This document shows, piece after piece, positions 52,399 through 62,936 of a stretch of DNA of 64,000 nucleotides (its first letter is position 1; every line of letters starts with the position of its first letter). The notes under the pieces were generated by a model, which was not told the DNA's origin, searched no databases, and worked only from the letters and a program-made list of their open reading frames with translations. Source of the stretch: Janthinobacterium sp. B9-8 (GTDB lineage Bacteria; Pseudomonadota; Gammaproteobacteria; Burkholderiales; Chitinibacteraceae); NCBI RefSeq assembly GCF_000969645.2, contig NZ_CP014222.1, positions 1,054,001-1,118,000 of the forward strand, written 5' to 3'. The translations under genes and the position numbers were made by a program.

Positions 52399-53010
52399 TT
52401 GATTCAGCGAAGCGATCGTGATATCGATCAGGAGCTTGTTCTACGGGCTCAGGCGGGAGATAAGCGAGCCTTTGAACTGTTGGTGGTAAAATACCAGCGG
52501 CGTGTCGCACGTCTTTTGTCGCGGCTGATTCGCGATCAGTCCGAGATCGAGGACGTGTCTCAAGAGTCGTTTATCAAGGCTTATCGTGCCTTGCCATCTT
52601 TTCGTGGCGAAAGTGCTTTTTATACTTGGCTTTATCGCATTGCGATTAATACGGCTAAAAACCACCTGGCGACTTTGGGTCGCCGTCCTCAGCTTGCCAG
52701 CATTTATGAAGATGAAGAAGGTGAGTCGCTGGATGCGGCTGCACAAATACCGGATTACCACACGCCTGAAACTGAACTCTCTAACCGCCAGATTGTCTCT
52801 ACAGTGAATGCAGTGGTTGATGAGCTGCCCTCCGAATTACGGACCGCGATTACGCTGCGTGAAATGGATGGTTTAAGTTATGAAGATATTGCCGCAGTGA
52901 TGAATTGCCCAATAGGTACGGTGCGTTCTCGGATTTTCCGCGCTCGTGAGGCCATTGCAAACAAGCTCAGGCCCATATTAGATGTCGTTGGAAAAGATAA
53001 GCGCTGGTAA
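52399..53010 (+). CDS. rpoE: RNA polymerase sigma factor RpoE (sigma-E)
   Basis: ECF sigma factor directing the envelope stress response. Region 2 with DKRAFELLVVKYQRRVARLL, the -10-binding DVSQESFIKAYRALPSFRGES, and region 4 with LPSELRTAITLREMDGLSYEDIAAVMNCPIGTVRSRIFRAR (helix-turn-helix). There is no ATG: the best start is TTG at 52399, five bases after GGAGA (203 residues); TTG at 52387 is an alternative. First gene of rpoE-rseA-rseB-rseC-degQ. Confidence 0.95.
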   Translation: MIQRSDRDIDQELVLRAQAGDKRAFELLVVKYQRRVARLLSRLIRDQSEIEDVSQESFIKAYRALPSFRGESAFYTWLYRIAINTAKNHLATLGRRPQLASIYEDEEGESLDAAAQIPDYHTPETELSNRQIVSTVNAVVDELPSELRTAITLREMDGLSYEDIAAVMNCPIGTVRSRIFRAREAIANKLRPILDVVGKDKRW

Positions 53011-53038
53011 GCTTCAAAGGATATGAGAGGGTAATGTG

Positions 53039-53521
53039 ATGAAAGAAAAACTTTCCGCCTTCATGGATGGCGAGCTTGATGTGGCTGATGTTGATGCCTT
53101 GCTTGCTGAAATGAAACGAGTGCCTGCACTCAATAATGATTGGTATGATTGGCATCAGGTGAGTGATCACTTGCAAGAGCATCCCCTGTTGTCCCCTCAG
53201 TTTATGCAGCGTTTTTCTGCGCGGCTGGCGGCTGAGCCTACGGTGGTGGCCCCACAGCGTCTTAAACGTAGCTCAGTCATGAAAAAACTGCTGATTCCTT
53301 TGACTGCAGCCGCATCAATTGCCTTTGTGGGCGTGGCAGCATGGCAATCTAATACAACGTTTAATACTGCACCGGCTATGGTTGCGGTGCAAAACGTGAA
53401 GTCGCTTGATAAGCCGCCAGCTGTGCGTGCTTATCTGGCTGCGCATAGCCAGGAATCTGGCAATGTTCTGGCTGAGCGCGATATTGTCTATGCAGATTTT
53501 GCCACGGAGAATACGCGCTAA
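53039..53521 (+). CDS. rseA: Anti-sigma-E factor RseA
   Basis: Membrane-spanning anti-sigma factor. The N-terminal cytoplasmic domain begins KEKLSAFMDGELDVADVDAL, the RseA_N signature that clamps sigma-E. One membrane helix at about residues 83-103 is followed by a periplasmic C-terminal domain that would be cut by DegS-type proteases on stress. The ATG at 53039 is preferred over the overlapping GTG at 53036; GAGAGGG upstream. 160 residues, shorter than E. coli (216), as in other betaproteobacteria. Confidence 0.9.
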   Translation: MKEKLSAFMDGELDVADVDALLAEMKRVPALNNDWYDWHQVSDHLQEHPLLSPQFMQRFSARLAAEPTVVAPQRLKRSSVMKKLLIPLTAAASIAFVGVAAWQSNTTFNTAPAMVAVQNVKSLDKPPAVRAYLAAHSQESGNVLAERDIVYADFATENTR

Positions 53522-54496
53522 ATGGGCGACTTGCGGGATAGATTAAAGCCTTTTGTGCTGTGCATGAGTTTGTTTTTGCCGGTAGGCGCTTTGGCGGCTT
53601 CAGAGATGAACAACGCCGATGCCGCTATTGTGTTAAACCGGATGTCGGCAGCGGCAAAACAGAATGATTTTCAGGGTTTATTTACTCACCAGCATGGCGA
53701 TTCAACGGAAACATTCCGGATTGTGCATGTGGGGAGTGAAAACGTAGAAATTGAGCGACGAGAATCGCTGGACGGCCCTCGTCGTGAGTATTTTCGCAAG
53801 GGCGCTCAAGTTAGTATTTACCTGCCTTCTAAGCGTCCCATTTCTTTAGACCGGCGCTTTAGCTCTAAATTATTTCCGCAGCATTTGCCAGAAAACGCGG
53901 ATTCGGTACTCCTTAATTACAAGCTTAAAAAAGTAGGAATGGAGCGGGTTGCAGGTTTAAACGCACAGATGTACGAGCTTGAGCCCAGAGACGTTTATCG
54001 CTTTCCCTTGCGCTTATGGATGCATACAGACAGTGGCTTAATATTGAAGTCTGAGCGCCTTGGGCCTTCTTCATTGCCGGGCGAGCTGTTTGTGTTTTCT
54101 GCGCTGGTCTTTGGCAAGGTTGATCGGGCTTTATTAACGCCGGTTAATCCGCTGCGTGCTGTGGTGATTGAATCTAATCAGGGAGTGGCAAGCGCGCCGA
54201 TTGAGCCTGCATGGAAAATTGAGCATTTGCCTCGTGGTTTTCGCTTTATGAAGAGCGTGCAACGCACTTTGATTGGCAAAGAAATGCCGGTGGTGCAGCA
54301 TCTTTATAGTGATGGCTTAGTGACGGTATCGGTCTTTTTAGAGCCCTCTGTCGCCGAGTCCAGAGAGGGTGCGTCTCATCAAGGCGCGATGCATATGTAT
54401 GTGCGACAAGTTCAAGGCAAAATGGTGACGGTTTTAGGTGAAGTGCCTGCCGAAACAGTTAAAACATTTGCCCATGCTTTTAATCCCCGTTCGTGA
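53522..54496 (+). CDS. rseB: Sigma-E regulatory protein RseB (MucB)
   Basis: Periplasmic sensor that protects RseA from cleavage until bound by off-pathway lipids or lipopolysaccharide. Signal peptide at residues 1-25, then a LolA-like N-terminal domain (NDFQGLFTHQHGDSTETFRIVH) and a C-terminal domain (WKIEHLPRGFRFMKSVQRTL). It begins at the base after the rseA stop, so translation is coupled. 324 residues, typical. Confidence 0.93.
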   Translation: MGDLRDRLKPFVLCMSLFLPVGALAASEMNNADAAIVLNRMSAAAKQNDFQGLFTHQHGDSTETFRIVHVGSENVEIERRESLDGPRREYFRKGAQVSIYLPSKRPISLDRRFSSKLFPQHLPENADSVLLNYKLKKVGMERVAGLNAQMYELEPRDVYRFPLRLWMHTDSGLILKSERLGPSSLPGELFVFSALVFGKVDRALLTPVNPLRAVVIESNQGVASAPIEPAWKIEHLPRGFRFMKSVQRTLIGKEMPVVQHLYSDGLVTVSVFLEPSVAESREGASHQGAMHMYVRQVQGKMVTVLGEVPAETVKTFAHAFNPRS

Positions 54497-54502
54497 CCCC
54501 AA

Positions 54503-54982
54503 ATGATTGAAACTCAAGCTCAGGTTGTGCAGCTGGATGGTAAACACGCATGGGTAAAAATCAAACCCCATACGCCTTGTGGCCAGTGTGATCCTGAAAC
54601 AGGTTGCAAGGCGGCAGCAGTCAGCCGCTTATTTGCACAGGCGCAAGAAGGGTTTCGGGTTCAAAGCCCTTTGTCCTCTCAGGTTGGGGACTGGGTTACC
54701 GTATCGGTGGAAGAACATATGCTGTTAAAAAGTGCGGTATGGGCTTATGGTGTGCCGCTCCTTTTGCTGATTGCAGGGGCCGCTTTAGGCCAGTGGTTTG
54801 CACCACAAAATGCTGAGTATTCCGTATTGGGCGGTTTTTTAGGCTTTGTAATGGGTTTTGTGCTGCTGAAACAGCAGCACCAGCTGGCGGCATCTGCCGA
54901 ACCAGTCATTGTGGCGAGTCAGGCTTCTGCTTCTAAAGACTCGCCGTTTCTTAGTCCTTGTCAGATGAAACGTAAACCATGA
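54503..54982 (+). CDS. rseC: RseC/RsxC-type SoxR-reducing system protein
   Basis: Inner-membrane protein of the RseC_MucC family. The N-terminal cysteine cluster TPCGQCDPETGCKAA is characteristic. Two membrane helices at about residues 77-96 and 105-122 follow. Family members influence sigma-E activity or SoxR reduction. It sits between rseB and degQ, and its TGA overlaps the degQ ATG. 159 residues, normal. Confidence 0.9.
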   Translation: MIETQAQVVQLDGKHAWVKIKPHTPCGQCDPETGCKAAAVSRLFAQAQEGFRVQSPLSSQVGDWVTVSVEEHMLLKSAVWAYGVPLLLLIAGAALGQWFAPQNAEYSVLGGFLGFVMGFVLLKQQHQLAASAEPVIVASQASASKDSPFLSPCQMKRKP

Positions 54983-56382
54983 TGAAAAAATTACTGATAT
55001 GTTTAACTTTGGGCTTTGTTTCCGCCTCTGTTTCGGCCGCTTCAAATTTGCCTGATTTTACCCAGCTGGTCGAAAAAGAAGGCCGGGCGGTAGTGAATAT
55101 TTCTACCACCTCCACCATCAAAGAGCAGCCGCAGCAAATGGGCGACGAAGATGGCATGGATATTTTTCGCCGCTTTGGTTTCCCTGTGCCGCGGATGTTG
55201 CCGCGTAACGGCCAGCAGCCGCGAGAGCGCCAGGCGCAGTCGCTCGGTTCAGGCTTTATCATGGCATCGGATGGCTATATTCTGACCAATGCGCATGTGA
55301 TTGCTCAGGCCGATGAAATTACCGTTAAGTTAACGGATAAGCGCACTTTTAAAGCCAAGGTGATTGGTGTAGATGCCCGCACTGATGTGGCCTTACTCAA
55401 AATTGAAGCCACTGGCCTGCCTAAAGTTGCGCTAGGGGATGCGAATAAGCTGAAAGTGGGTGAGTGGGTGGTGGCGATTGGTTCACCTTTTGGCTTTGAA
55501 AATACGGTGACTGCCGGGATTGTTTCAGCGAAGGGTCGCAGTCTGCCCGATGAAACCTTTGTGCCCTTTATTCAAACTGATGTAGCGATTAACCCCGGTA
55601 ATTCAGGCGGTCCATTGTTTAATATGGCTGGTGAAGTGGTAGGGATTAACTCGCAAATTTATAGCCGCTCGGGTGGCTTTATGGGCTTATCGTTCTCGAT
55701 ACCGGTTGATGTGGTGATGAAGGTTGCAGATGAGCTGAAAGCCACTGGCAAAGTCACACGGGGCCGTATTGGTGTGGCGATTCAAGAGTTGAATGACGAT
55801 CTGGCCAAGAGCTTTGGCCTGAGCAAAATTAATGGCACCTTGCTGGCTAGTGTAGAGAAAGACGGCCCCGCAGATAAGGCGGGTCTGAAGCCGGGGGATG
55901 TGATTCTTAAATTTAATGGTCAGGCTATTAGCACTGCTAGCGATTTGCCTAAGTTTGTGGCATCAGTGCGCCCGGGCACTAAAGTCCCCGTGCAAATCTG
56001 GCGTGATAAAACTTTGCGTGATGTGAGTGTAACAATCGGCGTGCTTGAGCAATCTGATCGCACTACAGCAGAGCGCGAGTATCGTGGTAATCAAAATGAT
56101 GAAGGGGGCCGCTTCGGTTTGTCCTTGCAGGCGGTCGATGCCGCACAGCTGAAAGCGATGGGCTTGAAGTTTGCTGTGCTGGTGCAGGCAGCGCGTGGCT
56201 CGGCTGCTAAAGCAGGTTTACAAGGCGGTGATTTGATTGTGGGCGTCGCCAATCAGGAACTAGCCAGCTTAAATCAGCTCAAGCAAGCGCTGACCTCATT
56301 AAAGCCCAATGAAGCAACGGCTTTGCGCGTGATTCGAGGGGATGCCTCAATGTTCCTTACTTTGCGTGCACCTGCTAAATGA
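54979..56382 (+). CDS. degQ: Periplasmic serine endoprotease DegQ/MucD (Do family)
   Basis: HtrA-family protease and chaperone. Signal peptide (residues 1-21), protease domain with His (TNAHVIAQ), Asp (DARTDVALLKIE) and Ser (NPGNSGGPLFN), then two PDZ domains (about 275-365 and 380-465). Length is 467, like MucD/DegQ. The location behind rseC makes it the effector protease of the sigma-E operon. ATGA overlaps at both ends couple it with rseC and the glutaredoxin-like gene. mucD is an equally valid name. Confidence 0.93.
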   Translation: MMKKLLICLTLGFVSASVSAASNLPDFTQLVEKEGRAVVNISTTSTIKEQPQQMGDEDGMDIFRRFGFPVPRMLPRNGQQPRERQAQSLGSGFIMASDGYILTNAHVIAQADEITVKLTDKRTFKAKVIGVDARTDVALLKIEATGLPKVALGDANKLKVGEWVVAIGSPFGFENTVTAGIVSAKGRSLPDETFVPFIQTDVAINPGNSGGPLFNMAGEVVGINSQIYSRSGGFMGLSFSIPVDVVMKVADELKATGKVTRGRIGVAIQELNDDLAKSFGLSKINGTLLASVEKDGPADKAGLKPGDVILKFNGQAISTASDLPKFVASVRPGTKVPVQIWRDKTLRDVSVTIGVLEQSDRTTAEREYRGNQNDEGGRFGLSLQAVDAAQLKAMGLKFAVLVQAARGSAAKAGLQGGDLIVGVANQELASLNQLKQALTSLKPNEATALRVIRGDASMFLTLRAPAK

Positions 56383-56624
56383 TTCAGCTTAAGCTATACG
56401 GTAGGGAATATTGCGGTTTGTGCCTGGTGATGCGAGATCTTCTGCAGCAGCAGGCGCAGGCTGCGGGTTTTGAGTTGGAGTGGATTGATATCGAAGATAT
56501 CGACCATTTAGAAGAAAAATATGGTGAGTGGGTGCCCGTTTTAGCTGGCTCGGACGGGGTAGAAATTTGCCATTACCACCTCGATCAAGCGGCTCTTGAT
56601 GCCTATATTGCTAATTTCCGTTAA
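56379..56624 (+). CDS. Glutaredoxin-like DUF836 protein
   Basis: 81-residue thioredoxin-fold protein of the DUF836/glutaredoxin-like family. The redox motif CGLC (residues 11-14) lies in LYGREYCGLCLVMRDLL, and the conserved WVPVLAG provides the cis-proline region. Cytoplasmic, since no signal is seen. Start overlaps the degQ stop by ATGA. A terminator follows, so it is the last gene of the sigma-E operon. Confidence 0.85.
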   Translation: MIQLKLYGREYCGLCLVMRDLLQQQAQAAGFELEWIDIEDIDHLEEKYGEWVPVLAGSDGVEICHYHLDQAALDAYIANFR

Positions 56625-56645
56625 AATCAGTCAAAATTAATATTT

Positions 56646-56670
56646 GGGGTACGATCGCGTACCCCTTTTT
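56646..56670 (+). terminator. Terminator of the rpoE-degQ operon
   Basis: GGGGTACG, tetraloop ATCG, CGTACCCC, TTTTT. A perfect stem that falls inside the longest possible lepA frame and so favours the downstream lepA start. Confidence 0.88.
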
Positions 56671-56691
56671 CGTGAAATATCTGGCAGGCCA

Positions 56692-58485
<1,794 letters not shown>

Positions 58486-58509
58486 TACGTATTTTAAAAA
58501 GGAAAACGG

Positions 58510-59469
58510 ATGAACTGGTTGTTTCTCGGAATTGTTTTCGTCATTTTAGGGCCGGTGCTGGTGGCAATAGGTGCCAAGCATGAACGTAAAGGCAGTGAGC
58601 CACCTTCTTTAGTGCAGTACGGCTATCTTTGTGTGGTGATGGGGCTATTTATTGTCTTGGTGCAATATTGTTCTATCTCTGCGGCAATGCTGATTTTTGT
58701 ATTGGTGACGGGAGTGATCTGGGGTCTGGATCGGTTTGTCTGGGGAAAGAAGCGCGGCGAAAAGCCAGTGGCGGATTGGGTTGAATATGGCCGTGGTTTC
58801 TTTCCTGTTCTGTTGGCTGTTTTTGTATTGCGCTCATTCCTTGTAGAGCCATTTCAAATCCCATCTAGCTCAATGCGCCCTGGTCTAGTGGTTGGCGATT
58901 TTATTCTGGTGAATAAATTCGCTTATGGTTTGCGCACGCCCGTTATTAATAATGTGATGATTCCCGTGGGCAAGCCAGAGCACGGCGATGTGATGGTATT
59001 TAATTACCCGGAAAACCCATCGCTTAATTATATTAAGCGAGTGATTGGTTTGCCGGGGGACACCGTTGAATATCGTAATAAGAAATTAACTGTGAATGGC
59101 CAGGCTGTACCCACGACTGATATGCCGGATCATGAATACGTTGAGCAGGGCACTTACCTGATTAACAATAAGCAATACAATGAAAAGTTGGGCAAGCACG
59201 ATTATTCAACTTTAGCGATGGCCGATGTGCCTTCGGTTAATTTGGGTGAAGTACGCGATTTTCCATATAGAGAAAATTGCCGCTATGATGAAGAAGGCTT
59301 TAGCTGCAAAGTGCCAGAAGGCAATTTCTTTATGATGGGTGATAATCGCGATCATAGTGCTGATGGGCGTTATTGGGGCTTTGTTCCGGATAAATATGTA
59401 GTGGGTAAAGCTTTTCTTGTATGGCTTAATTTTAAGGATTTGGGGCGCGTTGGCACCTCAATTCGCTAA
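58510..59469 (+). CDS. lepB: Signal peptidase I
   Basis: Inner-membrane peptidase that removes signal peptides from exported proteins. Three N-terminal hydrophobic segments (residues 1-20, 37-52, 58-73), then the catalytic domain: nucleophile Ser121 in IPSSSMRPGL and Lys176 in NYIKRVIGLPGD, plus box E GDNRDHSADGRYWG. 319 residues, like E. coli (324). AAGGAAAA upstream. Second gene of lepA-lepB-DUF4845-rnc-era-recO. Confidence 0.96.
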   Translation: MNWLFLGIVFVILGPVLVAIGAKHERKGSEPPSLVQYGYLCVVMGLFIVLVQYCSISAAMLIFVLVTGVIWGLDRFVWGKKRGEKPVADWVEYGRGFFPVLLAVFVLRSFLVEPFQIPSSSMRPGLVVGDFILVNKFAYGLRTPVINNVMIPVGKPEHGDVMVFNYPENPSLNYIKRVIGLPGDTVEYRNKKLTVNGQAVPTTDMPDHEYVEQGTYLINNKQYNEKLGKHDYSTLAMADVPSVNLGEVRDFPYRENCRYDEEGFSCKVPEGNFFMMGDNRDHSADGRYWGFVPDKYVVGKAFLVWLNFKDLGRVGTSIR

Positions 59470-59481
59470 AGGAAATCAATA

Positions 59482-59856
59482 ATGCTTAATCGCCAGCGTG
59501 GTTTGTCTTTCGGTACGTTTTTAATGCTCTCTATTGTTTTAGTGGTTGCTGCAATTACAGTGCTTAAAGTCGTTCCTACTTATGTGGAATATTTTACAGT
59601 TAAAAAAGCAATTGAGCGCACTGTGAAAGAGTATGGCGCGCAGCCACCTGCTGCAATTAAAGAAGGTTTTATGCGGCAGGCGTCGGTTGATAATATTCGT
59701 GATATCAGTGCTTCTGAATTGCAAGTGACTCAAGTAAGCAGTGGTACGACGATCAGTTTAAGCTACGAGCGGGTTGTTCCGGTTGTGGGAAATATGAGTC
59801 TGTTGTTCGCTTTTGAAATCCAAAAATCGAATACGCAGCAAGCTGCGGGTAATTAG
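59482..59856 (+). CDS. DUF4845 membrane protein
   Basis: 124 residues with an N-terminal Gly/Arg start (RQRGLSFGTFLML) reminiscent of pilin-like leaders, one membrane helix (residues about 12-31), and a periplasmic remainder (VKKAIERTVKEYGAQPPAAIKEGF). This gene is conserved between lepB and rnc in beta- and gammaproteobacteria. Function is unknown. Confidence 0.85.
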   Translation: MLNRQRGLSFGTFLMLSIVLVVAAITVLKVVPTYVEYFTVKKAIERTVKEYGAQPPAAIKEGFMRQASVDNIRDISASELQVTQVSSGTTISLSYERVVPVVGNMSLLFAFEIQKSNTQQAAGN

Positions 59857-59858
59857 TC

Positions 59859-60596
59859 GTGAGTGTTGTTCTTCCCCCAGAGCGCCTTTTAAGGGTGCTC
59901 TCTTATTCTTTTAAAGAGCCCAAACTCTTTAAGCAGGCTTTAACGCATCGTAGTTTTTCATCTACACATAATGAGCGTTTAGAGTTTATTGGCGATGGCA
60001 TTTTAAATTCGCTGATTGCACGTGCTTTGTATCAAACTTTCCCTAAATTACCCGAGGGCGACTTATCACGCTTAAGGGCCAGCTTAGTGCGGCAAGAGGC
60101 TTTGGCCAGCATTGCCACTGAGCTTAATTTAGGTGATTTTATCTGGCTGGGTGAGGGTGAGCTTAAAAGCGGGGGGCATCGCCGCCCCTCTATTTTAGCC
60201 GACGCACTAGAGGCTATTTTGGGTGCTATCTGGTTAGATGGTGGTTTTGATGCAGTGGCTGCTGTGGTTGAAGCTCTATTTGCCTCCAGAATCGCTGCCA
60301 TTGATCCGCTGCTTGGTGCAAAAGATGCCAAGACCAGCTTGCAAGAGTGGTTGCAAGCCCGCCGCTATACGCTGCCGGCGTACACTATTCTTAGGCAGGA
60401 TGGCGAATCACCCGATCAAATTTTTGAAGTGAGCTGTTGCATTGTAGAAGTTAAATTACTCACCAAAGGCGTTGGCACAAGTCGCCGCGCTGCTGAGCAA
60501 CTAGCTGCTGAATCAGCTCTCACCATTTTGCAGGATAAATTCCCGCTAAAAAGTAAACACGCTGCACTATTAGCAGCTAAAGGTAAACGCTCATGA
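59859..60596 (+). CDS. rnc: Ribonuclease III
   Basis: Double-strand-specific endoribonuclease for rRNA and mRNA processing. Catalytic signature [16 protein letters not shown] (the usual Ser after GD is Gly here), second acidic motif [16 protein letters not shown], and a C-terminal double-stranded RNA-binding domain ([32 protein letters not shown]). GTG start at 59859, two bases after the DUF4845 stop. Overlaps era by ATGA. 245 residues. Confidence 0.95.
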   Translation: MSVVLPPERLLRVLSYSFKEPKLFKQALTHRSFSSTHNERLEFIGDGILNSLIARALYQTFPKLPEGDLSRLRASLVRQEALASIATELNLGDFIWLGEGELKSGGHRRPSILADALEAILGAIWLDGGFDAVAAVVEALFASRIAAIDPLLGAKDAKTSLQEWLQARRYTLPAYTILRQDGESPDQIFEVSCCIVEVKLLTKGVGTSRRAAEQLAAESALTILQDKFPLKSKHAALLAAKGKRS

Positions 60597-61519
60597 GCGA
60601 GATAGAACTTCAAAACGAAGCAAACGATTTTCGTTGTGGCTTTGTGGCCATTGTGGGCCGCCCGAATGTGGGTAAATCAACGCTGCTGAATCAATTGATT
60701 GGGCAAAAGATCAGCATTACATCGCGTAAAGCACAGACGACGCGTCACCGCATTACCGGTGTGCATAGTTCTGAAACTGCGCAATTTGTATTTGTAGATA
60801 CGCCCGGCTTTCAAACCAAGTATCAGAATGCTTTAAATCAAGCCATGAACCGTAGCGTGACCAGCACGCTGGCTGATGTGGATGTGATTTTATACGTGAT
60901 TGAAGCAGGTTATTTTAGCGCGGCAGACGAGGAAGTCTTAAAGCTGCTGCCGGATAATCGCCCTGTGCTTTTAGTGCTCAATAAAATTGACGAGCTAAAA
61001 GATAAAAATGAAATGTTCCCCTTTATCGAAGCGATGAATGAGCGTTTTAAATTTCACGCTATCGTGCCGATTTCTGCACAAAAAAACCTCAGCGTTGATG
61101 TTCTGCTGAAAGTGGTAGAGCCACTTTTGCCAAAATCTGTACCTTTATACGATGTAGATCAAGTGACCGATCGCAATGAGCGTTTTTTGGCTGCAGAAAT
61201 CATTCGTGAAAAGATTTTCCGCCTGATGGGTGAAGAGTTGCCTTATTCGATGACGGTAGAAATCGAGAAGTTCGAAGATGGCGAAACCAGAGATGGCCGC
61301 GAGTTGCGCCGCATTCATGCCGCTGTATTGGTGGATAGGGATGGGCAAAAAGCCATGCTGATCGGCCAGAATGGTGAAAAGCTAAAACGTATCGCCACCG
61401 AAGCACGGCAGGATATGGAAAAACTCTTTGACGCCAAAGTGTTTTTAGAAGTTTGGGTTAAAGTAAAAAGCGGCTGGGCGGATGATACTCGTCTCGTTCG
61501 CCAGTACGGCTACGAATAA
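60593..61519 (+). CDS. era: GTPase Era
   Basis: Ribosome-assembly GTPase acting on 16S rRNA maturation. G1 [19 protein letters not shown]2 region TTRHRITG, G3 DTPGF, G4 NKIDEL, then the KH domain ([33 protein letters not shown]). The start overlaps the rnc stop (ATGA). 308 residues, normal. Conserved rnc-era-recO order. Confidence 0.97.
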   Translation: MSEIELQNEANDFRCGFVAIVGRPNVGKSTLLNQLIGQKISITSRKAQTTRHRITGVHSSETAQFVFVDTPGFQTKYQNALNQAMNRSVTSTLADVDVILYVIEAGYFSAADEEVLKLLPDNRPVLLVLNKIDELKDKNEMFPFIEAMNERFKFHAIVPISAQKNLSVDVLLKVVEPLLPKSVPLYDVDQVTDRNERFLAAEIIREKIFRLMGEELPYSMTVEIEKFEDGETRDGRELRRIHAAVLVDRDGQKAMLIGQNGEKLKRIATEARQDMEKLFDAKVFLEVWVKVKSGWADDTRLVRQYGYE

Positions 61520-61524
61520 AATCC

Positions 61525-62241
61525 GTGGCAAGACCTAAGCAACGCATTGATATTCAGGCGGCCTTTGTACTGCATCAGTACCCTTACAAAGAAACCAGCC
61601 GCCTGCTTGATGTGTTTAGCCGGGATCATGGCCGAGTCATGATGGTGGCCCGGGGTGCTCAACGCCCCGGCTCGCAGCTTCGTAGTATTTTACTGAGCTT
61701 TCAGCCTGTGCTTTTATCCTGGTTCGGTGTGGGGGAGCTCAAAACTCTGCACTCTGCAGATTGGCAGGGAGGAATTCCACAGCTCACTGGTTTGCCTCTG
61801 CTCTGCGGCTTTTATCTTAATGAGCTTCTCCTGCGTCTTTTACCCCGTGATGAACCGCATGCCATGCTTTTTGCCAGTTATTTTGAGGCAATCAGAGCGT
61901 TATCGCACTTGCCTGCCGATGGTGCAGGTGTAGAGCCTGTCTTGCGTGAGTTTGAGCGTATTTTGCTGGATGAAATGGGCTATGGCGCAGATTGGCGGTA
62001 TTGTGCGGATCGGCCTGTAGAAGCAGCGCAGCGCTATAGTTTTGACCCGACGATGGGCGTTATCCCTGTGCAGGCGCATTTGCCTCAATACGATGGCAAA
62101 GCCTTACTTGCGTTTGCAGAAGGGGATTATGCCAGTGTGGCTGTGCAAGGAAAGCTACTGATGAGACAAGCGTTTGCTGCTATTTTAGGCGATAGCCCTT
62201 TACATACCCGTCAGTTACTGATTGATTTGCAAAAGCTATAA
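61525..62241 (+). CDS. recO: DNA repair protein RecO
   Basis: Recombination mediator of the RecFOR pathway that loads RecA on SSB-coated DNA. The N-terminal OB fold shows AAFVLHQYPYKETSRLLDVFSRDHGRV and the helical domain GFYLNELLLRLLPRDEPHAMLF (both quoted in part). GTG start at 61525, five bases after era. 238 residues. pdxJ, a common next gene, is absent here. Confidence 0.94.
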   Translation: MARPKQRIDIQAAFVLHQYPYKETSRLLDVFSRDHGRVMMVARGAQRPGSQLRSILLSFQPVLLSWFGVGELKTLHSADWQGGIPQLTGLPLLCGFYLNELLLRLLPRDEPHAMLFASYFEAIRALSHLPADGAGVEPVLREFERILLDEMGYGADWRYCADRPVEAAQRYSFDPTMGVIPVQAHLPQYDGKALLAFAEGDYASVAVQGKLLMRQAFAAILGDSPLHTRQLLIDLQKL

Positions 62242-62549
62242 ATAGGATGATGGCTTAAAGCGCATTATTTTTACTTGTATTATCGAATTCTGATAATGAA
62301 TATTATAAATTGCCTATACTAAAATCAGCCTAATTTGGCGTGTAACTATTTAATAGCGTGTTCGAGAAAAACACAGTGCGTTTGTGTATAAAATAAATGT
62401 GAAGCGCAAGCATGTATGCGAATAGATGGTATAAATTATTAAAATAGATGTAATCCTTGTCGGGGTAGGTGAAAGCTCAGTAAACTAAGAGGAAGAAATT
62501 GTTTTAGGTTTGCTCTGTATTCGTAAGTTTACCTATAAGGGAGTTCGTG
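62242..62549. other. Intergenic region after recO
   Basis: About 300 AT-rich bases without a supported gene. TTGCCT at about 62308 is followed by TATACT-like sequence, but the spacing is not promoter-like. The ribosome binding site AGGGAG for the next gene is at 62538-62543. Confidence 0.4.
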
Positions 62550-62918
62550 ATGATTAGCATTTCACATGAAAATGATTATATCCAGACTGCAGTTTTTGGT
62601 GAATTTACCTTGCAGGATTATCGCGAATTTGAACAGGCTGTTCTTTATCAGTCTGAATTTCATGGTCCTGTGGCATTGCTATTTGATTTACACGAAATGC
62701 TGAGCTATACGCTTGACATGGCTTTAGAAGAAATTAAGTTTGTCCGTGCACACGGGAAAATATTCCAGCGTGTGGCCGTCGTGAGTTCTGATCAATGGGT
62801 GACTTGGTCTGCATGGATTAGTCGTCTATTTACAGATGCAGAAATTGGCATGTTTACGGATGCTGATGATGCTAAAACCTGGCTTGCTCAAGAATCTGCC
62901 CCTGATGGGTCGAACTAA
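62550..62918 (+). CDS. SpoIIAA-like (STAS-fold) protein
   Basis: 122-residue cytoplasmic protein. The pattern HENDYIQTAVFGEFTLQDYREFEQ, GPVALLFDLHEMLSYTLDMALEEIKF and RVAVVSSDQWVTWSAW matches the SpoIIAA-like family (DUF3478), small lipid- or ligand-binding STAS-like domains of unclear role. Start at the ATG 62550 behind AGGGAG, in preference to the GTG at 62547. No partner kinase or phosphatase nearby. Confidence 0.75.
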   Translation: MISISHENDYIQTAVFGEFTLQDYREFEQAVLYQSEFHGPVALLFDLHEMLSYTLDMALEEIKFVRAHGKIFQRVAVVSSDQWVTWSAWISRLFTDAEIGMFTDADDAKTWLAQESAPDGSN

Positions 62919-62936
62919 TGCCTGATAGGCGATTTT

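Noticed and set aside
56644..56691. Longer LepA start
   Set aside because: Would include the terminator hairpin at 56646-56670; LepA homologues begin near [12 protein letters not shown].
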